Of a stretch of DNA of 64,000 bases, positions 10,473 to 20,835 are shown piece by piece. A program made the position numbers and the translations under genes. The notes below the pieces were generated by a model. It was not told where the DNA came from, searched no databases, and saw only the letters and a list, made by a program, of their open reading frames with translations. The stretch lies in contig JAGPYM010000039.1 in the NCBI GenBank assembly GCA_020736575.1, positions 186,001 through 250,000 of the forward strand, read 5' to 3'. This DNA is from Thelonectria olida (Eukaryota; Ascomycota; Sordariomycetes; Hypocreales; Nectriaceae). The stretch's first letter is position 1. Every line of letters starts with the position of its first letter.

Positions 10473-13155
10473 TCATCGCCTAAACCCCGTGTTCCCGTGC
10501 TCAATTGCCATACGCTGTCCCTGGGGCGTATGAAGAGGTCCATAAGTCCAGCGTCCCCCAAGACCCTGCACTGTGTTCTGGCGCTCCTTTGAGCTCATGG
10601 CCGCAACACCTTCGAGACCGTTCACCCAAGGTCCCTCGGCCGTGTACCACATGGCACCTGCGAGACTGCTCGGATCGCACGGCAGATCGGGCCATCGGAC
10701 GAAAAATGTGAAGAACAGTACAACGCTCATGATGAGGAGCACGCCGATGCTGATCCGAGCACACATGTTCTGCGCATCCTCGCTGAGCGTCAAGTTGTAG
10801 GGTATGTTGGCAAACAGGATCGGGAGGAACTGGGATAGGATGGCCACGAAAGCCGTTATGAAGAGCAGAGGATCGCGAACCCGGAGCGCTACGAAGAGGC
10901 CCGAGATGGAGTTGGTGGCCGGAGTCATGAGGACCGAGCGAGTCGGGACCTGCGGACTGGTGGCCATGCGGCGGAAGGGCGTGATGACGGAAATGCCTGA
11001 AAAGTGTCAGCGGGGAACAGGAAAACGACAGCCAGGGGAGCTTACTGGTGAAGAGGAACTCCCAGGACACAATAATGATGACACCAAGCGTGGAGGCGAT
11101 GAAGCGCACACCAAACTGCTCGCCCTCCATAAGCTCCTTCAGCTGCTTGGGCAACTTGCCATAGGTGCCGACAAAGTGATAATAGGAGATGAAGCCGAGC
11201 AGGCAAACGAGGAAGATCAAGAGGATGAAGCGCCACCAGAAACCAAGGGCGATGAAGGTATCGGGCGCACGGCGGCGTTTGTGAGGTCGGTACGCCATAC
11301 CCTCGTTGCCCGTCGGGTTAAAATTGGCCTGAATGCCCTCGGAACTGACGTGGTTCTCGCCAAGGAGCACCACGCCGTACTCGTCTCTTCCAGCGGTGTT
11401 GCGGTACCAGCCCAGGGCGAACTGCCTATCCACAACTGCGTCCTTGAAAGCGCGGTAGTCATTGGCAGCCAGAGGTCGAAGTTCGGGGTTGCGAGCCACG
11501 AGAGCCGCTGCGCTGGCCGAGCACCACGGATTCGCAAAGACGCCAGTGCGCCAGTGCCGGGTGATAGTCGAGAGAGTCACTGCCAGGAGGATGGCGAGGA
11601 GACCGAGCAGACCGACGAGGGCGTAGGCTGCCTTTTCCGAGACACCGAGCCCCAACGCGCACCCGTCAATCGCGCCCTTGCGACAGCGGCCGTAAATCTT
11701 CAGGCCGATGGCTTCGCTAGCGAGGGGAGCAAAAATGCTGGACGCCCCAACGGCAAGGAGAGTTAGGAACGGTAGGGGCTGGTTGTCGGCGAGCAGCTTG
11801 AAGGGGAGATAGTAGGCCCTCCAGCAGTCGAAGCTGAGCGTCAGGGCTTCGCGGCCTCGGGCGCCGCCGGGGCGGGTGAGGGCAGCAAGGGGCTGGTACT
11901 GCTGAGCAGCGTGGTTGAGGGCGCGGATGGCAAAGGCAAGGAAGACGCCGACGATGGGCGGCAGGAACTTGCCGATGAAGTAGGCCGAGTCGGTCAGCTC
12001 GTAGGTAGTGGCCTCGATGATGACGGTTCCGCCGGTCGGGGTTTCGACATCGGTGACGACGATCCTGGTAGGGCCAAAGGTCTCGGTTCGAGTCGTGGGA
12101 AGCGGTGTAGACACCGAGGTGATGACCTGGCCATCGGCAAGAGTCGACACGATGGTAGTTGGCGGCGGTGCGTCGACGATGGTCTTGGTCGTTGCCGCAA
12201 CCTCGCTCGTCCTGATGACCGTCTTGGGAGCCTGAAGTTCGTTGCCTTGGGAGTCGACGGTCAAGACCTTGTACAGAGTGGTAGTGCCGACCTTGGCATA
12301 GGTGACCGGAGGGCCCATCCTCGTAGTAGTGAAAGGCACCGTTCTCACGACGCCGCTCTCAATAGCAGTATAGCGCACTGTCGTCTGCGCAGGCTGGATG
12401 GCCTTGGTCTGAGTCACGGTCTCGGTGCGATCTTCTGCCGTATAGTACTGCGGTTCACCGCCGCTGGTCTCTGGGGGCTGAGAGACGACAGTCCCCTCAA
12501 TGATGTTTGTCTTGGTCTCGAGGACGGTTGTGCCGGGGATGACCTCGGTCACTTCGGTCGTGAAGGCCTCTGTCTCGGTGGTGACAGTGCTGGACGTGAT
12601 GACCTCGCTCGTACCGGCTTCGGTAACCATGTAGGTATACTCGGACTCGACGAGCGCCGTGGTAAGGGTGCCACCTTCGACGACGTCGGTTGGGGATGCT
12701 CCGTCTGTGGGCTCAGCAGCGTCTGTAGGCTGGTCGGCAGCATCTGTAGGCTCAGGCCCAATGGTTGCTGCTTGCTCCTCAGTCGCAGATAGGGCCTCAT
12801 CCTGTCTTCTGAAAAGGCCGTAGTTCTCCTGCAGGCTCGCCATGTCCCTCTTGTCAAGCGTGGCAGTCGTATCCGTGTCGCTCAGAGCATGAATGCCCCA
12901 GATCATGGTACCCATGAGGCCGATGAGGACGAGGATGAGAGCGGTGATGAAGGGCCATCTTAGCGGAATGGGTCGATAGTCTGGCCTCTCTTTTCCATGG
13001 CCGGTAGGCGACGGCGTATGTCTTTTGACGTCGGGCTCTACGGAGTAGACATTGGGTGAAGAGCTGGGCTTGTATTCTTGAGTGTTGTAGCCGACGGGGC
13101 CCTGCTGTGGATGGGCAGGGTTCTCAACGTAATTCGTCGCAACTGGCTCGTACAT
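10473..13155 (-). CDS. DUF3433 multi-pass membrane protein with Thr-rich extracellular region
   Basis: Two exons, 11046-13155 and 10473-10996, give 877 aa across a 49-nt intron (GTAAGC...TTCAG). A cytosolic head of ~70 residues is followed by one TM helix (ITALILVLIGLMGTMIWG). Next comes a ~280-residue Thr/Val/Glu-rich stretch. Then there are two membrane blocks of DUF3433 type, the first beginning FLPPIVGVFLAFAIRALNHA and the second around SGLFVALRVRDPLLFITAF. The biochemical function of the family is unknown; an extracellular O-glycosylated stalk and plasma-membrane location are inferred. The in-frame upstream codon at 13203 is GTG, so I use the ATG at 13153-13155 (good context ACAACAATG). 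An alternative start at 13222 with an extra 49-nt intron (13105-13153) also stays in frame. Confidence 0.85.
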
Positions 13156-14066
13156 TGTTGTCAGCGGCCCACGTCGGTCGAGCGTCAGGGAACTGCTCGT
13201 CACGAGATGAGTCCGAGGCCATCACGAAAACAGGGGCGGACATGATGTTTTTGAGGGGACGCGCATCGCCCGCTAGAAACTAGACAACAACCAGGCGAGG
13301 CATTCTAGGCTTGCGCCTCTTTGTGAGCTAATGCATCGGGCTTCAATTCTTAATTCAAATGTTAAATTCTTTAGGTAACGAGGTGCGATGCCAAGATCCC
13401 AAAGCCCATAACCCAGCTGGAGGTGGTGCCGGAGACAGCCCTTCCCAGGCTAGAGCAGTAGTCTATCGATTTATCTGCGCTGCTATTGGATGCTTAGGCA
13501 GTAGGGCTGATGCAAATTCGACTGCCAAGCCCGTAGTCCAAGACACGGCCTGGGAAGCTGAACTGTTGAAGGCCTCTTTGGGGCTTGGACTAGTCTAGCC
13601 GATGCTCCGAGCCCATGCCTCCCTGGACAACGCCACCAACCGCTGCATTCCAGGCTCTTGTAGAATATCAATCACGAGATGGGGCCAAAGGTGCTGAGCG
13701 ACTACCTTTGCTTGGCGTTGCAATTGTGGAAAGGTACCTTGAGGAGGAGGCTTGTTTGTAACACAAGTAGAGAGACATTCCTCGCGGTAGAAAGACTAGG
13801 CATGCCCGAGACGCCGGGAGGCTCAAGTTGCCTGCGCCACGGAGCAAAGGAAGATCTATCTATGGAGTAACTAGTGGCTGCGATCGCTGCGCCTCCCATC
13901 ACGCTGGATGGAGCAGGCCCACGGCTTCGTGCAAAGGCACATTAGCGCGTAGCGTACGGGAATTGTGACATTGAGAAAATATGGAAAACATTCGTAATAA
14001 AAGAGTTTTGTGTGTTACCACTTTACTTTGTCTATGCTTTGGTAGCACTCTGAAGACACTACTTTG
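13156..14066. other. Intergenic, 911 bp
   Basis: Promoter of the DUF3433 gene on the left and 3' flank of the PAD1-like gene on the right. I see no gene, RNA or repeat. Confidence 0.55.
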
Positions 14067-14804
14067 CTATTGCCTCACTTTCTTTCCTTGCCAGTTGAAC
14101 CCTCCCCAGCGCACACTCTCCATATCATCTCCCTCTTCGCCAAGCCTCAAGTCCAGCAAGTCGATCATCCTCAAAACGCTCTGGTCAACCATGTCTTGGA
14201 TCGAGTCCGGCCGCGTGTAAAACGCCATGACCGGCGGAAACACCACTGCATTTGCTCTGGTCACTTCCAGCATGTTTTCCAAGTGTATGCTGCTAAGCGG
14301 TGTTTCCCTTGCAACTAGTACCAGCCTGCGTCGCTCTTTGAGTGTCACACTGGCCGCGCGCACAATTAGATCCGTGTCGTAGCCCATGCGTATTCCTGCC
14401 AGGGTCTTCATGCTGCACGGCACGACAATCATGCCGTCTGTGCGGAACGATCCCGACGAGAGGGACGCTGAGACGTCGAGTGGTGAGTAGACAGCTGATG
14501 CGAGGGACGCCAGGTACTGAGGCGTGTTGTCGGGAGCGTCGAGCTCGTACTTGAGTGTCGCGCCGCCCCATTTGGAGAGAATCAGATGTGTCTCGATGCC
14601 GAGAGTGCGGAGGCGTTGCAGGAGAGTTACGGCCAAGGGTGCACCGGTTGCGCCTGTGACGGCAACAATGATGCGCTGCGGCCGGCCATGGTGCCTTTGT
14701 AGGACGGACTGAGGACGGGCTTGAGGAGCCGGCGAAGGGATGGATAGGTGCTTAATAGAGCGTCGGGGGAGCACGTGTCTCGAATGGTGAAGTAAGCTGT
14801 GCAT
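14067..14804 (-). CDS. PAD1: Flavin prenyltransferase, PAD1/UbiX family
   Basis: A single exon of 245 aa. After a basic, Ser/Arg-rich leader of ~43 residues (likely mitochondrial presequence), the UbiX/Pad1 fold is clear: IVAVTGATGAPLAV (~46-59, FMN-binding loop), PCSMKTLAGI (~129-138), ARETPLSSIHLENM (~165-178) and PPVMAFY (~190-196). The family attaches a dimethylallyl group to FMN to make prenylated FMN, the cofactor of UbiD-type decarboxylases. The gene diverges from an FDC1 homologue 526 bp away, the expected partner that uses this cofactor for decarboxylation of cinnamic/ferulic-type acids. Co-expression from the shared intergenic region is likely. Identity is highly secure. Confidence 0.95.
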   Translation of the reverse strand: MHSLLHHSRHVLPRRSIKHLSIPSPAPQARPQSVLQRHHGRPQRIIVAVTGATGAPLAVTLLQRLRTLGIETHLILSKWGGATLKYELDAPDNTPQYLASLASAVYSPLDVSASLSSGSFRTDGMIVVPCSMKTLAGIRMGYDTDLIVRAASVTLKERRRLVLVARETPLSSIHLENMLEVTRANAVVFPPVMAFYTRPDSIQDMVDQSVLRMIDLLDLRLGEEGDDMESVRWGGFNWQGKKVRQ

Positions 14805-15330
14805 TTTGAACAGTTTGCTCGTATTGGAGGCCTCAGTGGTGGAAGTATGCCGGGTTGTTTAAATTCTTCCAAAGCCCCAATGGAATGGGCTTGACGAAAC
14901 TGCCTTGTTTCCCCCCTTGTCACTATGTTAACTATGATAGACCTGGACCTGCAACAACCTACAAGGCTGGGAGCCGTATACGAGTGGCACGGAAACTCGA
15001 TTCGATGCTAGTTTCGGCCCTTCTCGGCGACTGCGCTGCCGTAGTTATTGAGAAAGCTGCCGCGTTCAAAGACGTCGCTGCTGCAAATCTGATAGATATG
15101 TCTCGGCCAGCTCGGCGAGTCTCAGATTCGGCTTTAGGCCAGCCTGCCTTACTCAGTATGATATGACGCAGCCTTTTACTGACGTCGGCCAAGTCCTCCT
15201 ATTCCCAGCCCTCAACCGATGATGAACGATTCTAAGCACGAACACAAGAGCGTAAGAGCAAGGGACCAGCAAGATAAGACCAACCAAACCCCCAACACCG
15301 AGAATCAGAACCAGATCAAACACAAGCACC
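14805..15330. promoter_or_regulatory. Divergent promoter region PAD1 / FDC1
   Basis: These 526 bp separate the ATGs of the divergent PAD1 and FDC1 genes and must hold both promoters. A frame exists on both strands, but nothing suggests a gene. A purine/AC-rich run just before 15331 is typical of a fungal leader. Confidence 0.7.
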
Positions 15331-16908
15331 ATGTTTCGGCCTAGGTTGACATCATGTCTCGCTCCAGGCAGACTATTTCATCACTGCACAAGACGTTTCC
15401 AATCCAACAGCGCTCCCCCGCCACATCTCGACTTTCGTGTCTTCGTCGACTCACTGCGCCAGGACAATGACCTTGCCGAAATAAACGCAGAAGTCGACCC
15501 GAACCTCGAGGTGGCAGCCACCATCCGCCTCGCCTACGAGCAGCGCACAAAGGCACCGCTCTTCAACAACGTCAAGGGCGCCAAGGATGGACTGTTTCGC
15601 ATACTCGGCTCCCCGGGCGGGTTTTCGAGTGATCCAGAGAGGCCGTACCGGCGGCTTGCGCGGCACCTGGCTCTTTCGGGAGACGCTGGGCCGGAGGATG
15701 TCATCGATAAGATGCTCTCAGCTAAAGGCGAAAAGCCACTCCCTCCGGTACATGTGCCGACCGGGCCGTGCAAGGAGAGGATCATCATGGGCGACGACGT
15801 TGATCTCACCAAGTTGCCAGCTCCTCTGCTCAACCAGGCTGATGGAGGCGATTACATCCAAACACTTGGAATCAACATCCTGCCTCATCCCACGGAAGCG
15901 TGGACGAACTGGTCCATCGCGCGAGCCATGGTATATGACAAGACACGCCTTGTTGGTCTCATCATGAAGCCCCAGCACATTGCCCGCATCTTTGGGGAAT
16001 GGAAGAAGATGGGCCGCGACGTGCCGTATGCCATTGCACTTGGCGCGCCGCCCATTGCCACCATGGCCGCCAGTATGCCTCTTCCTGCAGGCGTCTCCGA
16101 GGCCGAATACGTAGGCTCTCTCTGCGGCGCCCCTTTAGAGGTGGTCAAGTGCGAGACCAACGACTTGTACGTGCCTGCCAACAGCGAAATCGTGCTCGAG
16201 GGCACCATTTCCATCACCGACACGGCCAAGGAGGGCCCGTTTGGCGAGATGCATGGCTATAGCTTCCTAGACGAGGGCTCACTGCAGCCGCTGTACACGG
16301 TCAAGGCCATTACACACCGCAACCATGCCATTCTCCCCGTCTGTGTGCCTGGGCGTGCAAACCTTGGCCCAGACGAAACCCATACCATGATAGGCACGTT
16401 GGCTTCCGCCGAGATGCGTCAGCTGCTTCAGGAGAACGGGTTGCCCGTGACACAGGTGTTTGCGCTGTTTGAGACGCAGGTTATCTGGGCAGCCGTGCAA
16501 GTCGACCGCAAGAAGCTGGCGGAACTCGGCACGAACGCAAGAGAGTTTTGCACAAAGGTGGGCGACCTGGTATTCCGCAACAAATGCGGCATGCAGATAC
16601 ACCGTCTGCTAGTCGTAGGCGATGACATAAACCCGTTTGACATGAACGACGTGACGTGGGCGTTTGCGACGCGGTGTCGGCCGGCCATGGATGAGTTCCA
16701 TTTTGAAGACGTGCCGGCTTATCCTCTTGTGCCGTACATGTCGCATGGGCCTGGGACCAAGCTCACGGGTGGAAAGGTAGTGGCGAATTGTCTGCTGCCA
16801 GACGAGTACCAAGGGAAACAGGGCTGGGTGACGTGTGATTTCGAGAACGGATATCCGGACGAAGTTAAGAAGCGGGTGTTGGCGAGGAGGGGGGAGTTTG
16901 GGCTGTAG
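15331..16908 (+). CDS. FDC1: Prenyl-FMN-dependent ferulic/cinnamic acid decarboxylase, UbiD family
   Basis: A single exon of 525 aa starting at an ATG in strong context (GCACCATG). The first ~26 residues are Arg/Ser-rich with no acid (ending RRFQS), fitting a mitochondrial presequence; that accounts for the ~25 extra residues relative to ~500-aa fungal Fdc1. The catalytic Arg-Glu-Glu set of Fdc1 is present: Arg198 in NWSIARAM, and Glu301 and Glu306 in EGPFGEMHGY. The prenyl-FMN/metal site regions are intact. The enzyme decarboxylates cinnamic, ferulic or coumaric acids to vinyl aromatics, usually as detoxification. The partner cofactor synthase lies divergently upstream. In some fungi a regulator sits beside this pair; none does here. 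Confidence 0.96.
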   Translation: MFRPRLTSCLAPGRLFHHCTRRFQSNSAPPPHLDFRVFVDSLRQDNDLAEINAEVDPNLEVAATIRLAYEQRTKAPLFNNVKGAKDGLFRILGSPGGFSSDPERPYRRLARHLALSGDAGPEDVIDKMLSAKGEKPLPPVHVPTGPCKERIIMGDDVDLTKLPAPLLNQADGGDYIQTLGINILPHPTEAWTNWSIARAMVYDKTRLVGLIMKPQHIARIFGEWKKMGRDVPYAIALGAPPIATMAASMPLPAGVSEAEYVGSLCGAPLEVVKCETNDLYVPANSEIVLEGTISITDTAKEGPFGEMHGYSFLDEGSLQPLYTVKAITHRNHAILPVCVPGRANLGPDETHTMIGTLASAEMRQLLQENGLPVTQVFALFETQVIWAAVQVDRKKLAELGTNAREFCTKVGDLVFRNKCGMQIHRLLVVGDDINPFDMNDVTWAFATRCRPAMDEFHFEDVPAYPLVPYMSHGPGTKLTGGKVVANCLLPDEYQGKQGWVTCDFENGYPDEVKKRVLARRGEFGL

Positions 16909-17873
16909 GGCTGTTTCGTCTATTCAAACGCCCTTTAGTCAAACAACCGGTAGATTTTTATCAAGTTCAGTTTGGACAACGTACGGGTTTGACAGGGCCA
17001 GGGGTAACTCGTGTAACTGGACTCGAGATCCCCAACGCCAAGGCAAGCCCCAAGGTCGCCCCTGTGGCGCCCATTATTGATTGACATTGACATTTAGCGC
17101 TGTGTCCCTGAAAAACTGTTTGCCCCTTTCATGGAGCATGCCTCCTATTAATTTGTATCCGCTCACCTCGACTTGTGCTCGTCTCTGGCTCGGGTCGCTT
17201 TACCTGCCGTTGCTCGTTACGTACACTTTGATAATGACTGGAGAGTTGATGCCAGAGGCAGACAAGCTCAGATTATCTAGGGCGCAGTGACCCTTGGCGA
17301 GAATCTTGAGTACGGATGGCCTGATTGGGATCTTCAACAGAATCGATGCAGCCAAGGCCCAAACCAGGCACTCATTTCGCTTGTCTGGGCAAACACGGAC
17401 ATGTCCATTTTCCTTTCTTCTGTGCTGGCAGAGAACAACGCTCCACCAACCCAGTCTCCTGTGTTCTTTTCCTCGCTTATTGGAATCTCTTCATCCGTGG
17501 AGATGCCAAGATTTGCTAGTCATGAGAAGTACTGAAATCATTGAAGAGCTGCAGATGGGGGCAGCGCGAGAGTAAGAATAGGCGTCTCGTATCAAGTAAA
17601 CGCGACCTTCTCCATCAAAACATATAAATAGTCCTGGTCTCTCCGTTATTCATTCTGGTATTTGAAGGTTTGGGGCATCACTTCCAGCGCCAGATGTATC
17701 GATCTCAACCTCATCTCTATTCATCTCGACCCTGGCCGAGTCTTCCTCAACTCTAGATTTACCTACTACAAATCATCATCAACGTCTGCCACTGGGGTTC
17801 ATACCCAGATTCATTCCTCGCAACATTGACCTTGCTAACATCTTTGCCTGCTAGACTGGACCTCGACTACTGC
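16909..17873. other. Intergenic, about 1 kb
   Basis: The 3' flank of FDC1 and a stretch without coding signal. A good TATA-type element (catataaata, 17621-17630) is followed by a pyrimidine/CT-rich stretch to about 17860, which looks like a promoter and spliced leader for the possible small Cys-rich gene starting at 17874. Confidence 0.5.
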
Positions 17874-18053
17874 ATGCTTGTTTATCCAATAATGATTGTG
17901 TGTGCCGGTGGCCAGGTCTGCGGCCTCAGTGGCTTCTGTGCCAATTGTGGTAGCAATGCCCAAAGTACCAATGACTGCAAGACGCTGGGTCTTGATCTCT
18001 GTTCGAGCCTACTTGGACGTATTTGCGTCTTCGGCCTTGGTTATAAAAACTGA
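17874..18053 (+). CDS. Possible small cysteine-rich protein (59 aa)
   Basis: The frame opens at ATG 17874 and encodes a short hydrophobic start followed by a Cys-dense segment (VCGLSGFCANCGS, NDCKTLGLDLCSS, GRICVFG): seven Cys in about 45 residues. A plausible intron end (branch GCTAACA, acceptor CTGCTAG at 17853) lies just upstream and a TATA element ~250 bp upstream, so the real protein may begin in an earlier exon that adds a signal peptide; I could not define it. The spacing suggests a disulphide-stabilised secreted peptide. No family is recognised, and chance is not excluded. Confidence 0.35.
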   Translation: MLVYPIMIVCAGGQVCGLSGFCANCGSNAQSTNDCKTLGLDLCSSLLGRICVFGLGYKN

Positions 18054-18304
18054 GGATATTGACCAGCTGATTGCGACTCCCGTTTGGTTTATTTTATTTG
18101 TCCTGTTTGTCCCTTACTATTATTCATGCGCAGCTACATGTATCTATTTGAGTCATTGGAGTTCTGTAGTTGCTTCCGTTGACTACATCATTTGTGACTG
18201 GGCTCTCGCCACAACCTGAGCACCGTGGAACAACTCGGTGCATCTTGAAATTTATTTCAGTTATATTATGTGACCATCTCGATCATTCCACTACAGGACA
18301 AAGA

Positions 18305-19237
18305 TTAGTCTCCAAGCTCATCCAACACATTCGCCGACGGCGCAAAAAAAGTCGTCCCAGTTACTGCTGTTGAAAAGTCCAGAATTCGATCGTGTAGCCC
18401 AGGTGGATGTCCAACAAACATGCGCTCCATCATCTTTTCAATGACCCACAGCTTGCGTGAATATCCAATAAAGTATGTGCCAAACTCTCCAGAACTCGGC
18501 GAGCCAAACGGCATGTTGTCACGGAGAATGTCCTGTTCGTTTCCATCTTCGTCCTCCAGCGTAGCCAGCGTCTTGTGCGATTGTTGCTCGCCTTCCTCGG
18601 CGTCGTCGAGCTCGATGTTGTCGAGTTTGGTCCGGCCAATGACAGACTCTTGCTGCTCCGTCGAAAGGGCCTGCCATGATTTGATGTTGTGCAAGTATTT
18701 TTGCACAACAATGTAGCTTCCACCTACGGCGGGTGCGTCGTCTGCGGCAGTAATTAGAGCAGCGTCTTCCACAGCTGGGCCGACTGGGTTGGCAGTGCCG
18801 TCGATAAAGCCCAGCAGGTCCCGAGCATCGAGATATCGGAAGCCTGCAGTCACATCTTGGACATTTACTGCATCTCCCAGTAGATCCATCAGCTGCCTCT
18901 CAAACTCGAAGCAAAAATCGCGCCTCTCGGAGCGAATATGAAAAAGTAAATCTCCGGGCGTCGACACAGCAGTATGGGTAACTCCCCGGACCTCTGGGAA
19001 AGGATGAAGCTCGACAGGTCTGGGGGACTTCATGAGGGGATCCCATATGGAGCTTCCAATCCCAACGATGCAGCTGAGGTTTGCGCCAGGACTTCGAATT
19101 GAGACATTCTTGATTATCCCATTGACCTTTGACAGGGTCTTGCGGATAGTGCGGATTGCATCCGGTGCCTGAGTAGCCGAGACAACAAGAAAGGTCGCAG
19201 ACTTGGTGAGGGGCGCAATCACAGGCTGAGGATTCAT
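18305..19237 (-). CDS. DyP-type heme peroxidase
   Basis: A single exon of 310 aa. The start is the ATG at 19235-19237; the frame stays open further upstream, but the codon at 19303 is GTG. The DyP signature GFIDGTANP is at 143-151, with the catalytic Asp at 146. A conserved His (QQSHKTL, His221) fits the proximal heme ligand and the Arg in ILRDNMPFG (Arg239) fits the distal Arg. The C-terminal half (NMPFG...GTYFIGYSR) is the usual DyP second ferredoxin-like repeat. An Asp/Glu-rich insertion sits around 206-218. No signal peptide is visible, so it is probably intracellular. It should use H2O2 to oxidise dyes or phenols, or act on heme-related substrates as YfeX-like members do. Family assignment is secure; the physiological substrate is unknown. 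Confidence 0.93.
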   Translation of the reverse strand: MNPQPVIAPLTKSATFLVVSATQAPDAIRTIRKTLSKVNGIIKNVSIRSPGANLSCIVGIGSSIWDPLMKSPRPVELHPFPEVRGVTHTAVSTPGDLLFHIRSERRDFCFEFERQLMDLLGDAVNVQDVTAGFRYLDARDLLGFIDGTANPVGPAVEDAALITAADDAPAVGGSYIVVQKYLHNIKSWQALSTEQQESVIGRTKLDNIELDDAEEGEQQSHKTLATLEDEDGNEQDILRDNMPFGSPSSGEFGTYFIGYSRKLWVIEKMMERMFVGHPPGLHDRILDFSTAVTGTTFFAPSANVLDELGD

Positions 19238-20835
19238 TTTGGCAATTCCTTCTAGCGACTGGCCTGAAGGTGCAGATGAGCAGAGGTTGCTGATTGAGGC
19301 CACTTGCCAGCGATCCTGGGAGCAAGGCCTTCTAACACCTGCTGTGCAATTTAATGGCCATGTACAACTGTTGTTGGACGGGCAGAAATGTTGTCAATTG
19401 AGAGAAAACTGTCTGGCCAACCCGATGACGTGTATTACAGATCATCAGTCATCATCCGTCATCAACTGTGGATTTGGAGTAATGCCGAGTCGGCCGACTT
19501 TGGCTATTGGATGCATCGCACTGTCTTATGAGGGCTTAAGCCGAGATTGTAACACTTTCCCCAACCCGTCGACAAGCTTCTTGAGATAGCGTTTACTCTC
19601 AGGATAGAGGAATTAGACTCATCGAGATACTTAGGGCAACTGAGAACCTCGGACAGAGACAAAAACTACGGGCGGTGGTAGCAAGAGAGGGTTGGAAAGA
19701 AGCGCCTCAATAACTCGGGATGGCGGGACATGACTCCAACGTAGAAGAACAAGCCGGCGGCCCGCAACGTGCCGATTCTTCTGTCTCTAGCTATGATCAA
19801 TGAAGGATTCCTAAGGGCGGACATTGCAGCTCTGCCGGTAGCTGACCTTCCGAAGCTCTCCCACAGCTTCCGGCGTTCCGGAACATTCAGTGGGTCTAAG
19901 CTCCGGGCCTTCTGGGCCTTTCGGGCTTTTAGCGGGTCTCCCGCATGCCACGTTATTGAGAAACGGCGAGTTGATCTTAGTGAGTAGAAGTTCAGCAATC
20001 TCTTGCAGTAGTTATGCCTGCATATCACTAAATTTTAGAATGATGCCATGCATGTCAAGCTTAATCAGAGCTTTCTCCTCGCCCTCGCACCCCGCGACGA
20101 GGGCGCCAGAACAAGATCCGATTTGTCAGGGACATGTCCAAATAGCTACAACTGTCACTCCAGCTTCGTAACTACCAAACTACGTAACTTGAGAAGAAGG
20201 TCATGTTCCAAGAGAATATCCCCAGGAGCTTCTTTCGGTTAGCTTTCATTACATTCAATTGATTTCTCATACCTAGTGAGCTCTTATCGAGCCGCCACCC
20301 AACACAAAATAGGATCCAACGTTTCGAAAAGTTGCCATTCGCTTCAACACCAATGATATCACAAGGGATGAGAAATAGACTTTCAAGGTTAGATAGTGTA
20401 GCGCATTATATTAAGGCTCCAGCCCGTGGCACAAGTTCAATATAAAGGCAACCATTTATATTATGATTGATAGATCTTGTCGCAGAACTCTGCGTTCAAA
20501 CGTCGGGCCGAGATGCGACGTGAAGACGAGCGACGTTACTAATCGCGCAGCATAGAGACATACACCTCTAGAACCTCACGTAGACGTTGGCAGGCGATTG
20601 ATGCCAGAGATTGAGCTGGTGGCATCTAGTTATGCTTCTACTACGGTCATCTTCACGAGCAGTCTCAGCGATGTGAGTGCCGAAATATCTTCAACGTAGT
20701 CAAGGAATGTAAAGGGTGTTCAATTTCGATCTCAAAGAATGAAAAAAGCTATCTACTCATACTGGCGAAACCGCAACAACAGTAGACGTCTGCACCGAAA
20801 GCTGTTGTCAACCGAGGCCTTGGACGTGACACCAT
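19238..20835. other. Intergenic, about 1.6 kb
   Basis: Promoter of the DyP gene on the left and 3' flank of a small secreted-protein gene on the right. A minus-strand open frame at 19666-20028 begins with GTG and has no recognisable features. Nothing else was seen. Confidence 0.5.

Noticed and set aside
10804..12792. Long plus-strand frames (10804-11766 and 11911-12792)
   Set aside because: They lie antisense to the DUF3433 gene, have GD/RG-rich shadow composition and start or stop with no relation to gene signals; the minus frame has TM helices, a spliced joint and good phase.
19238..19303. Extended N-terminus of the DyP peroxidase
   Set aside because: The upstream codon is GTG; the ATG at 19237 gives a normal DyP start.
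19666..20028. 120-aa minus frame
   Set aside because: Begins at GTG and lacks any recognisable feature; not supported by splice or promoter signals.
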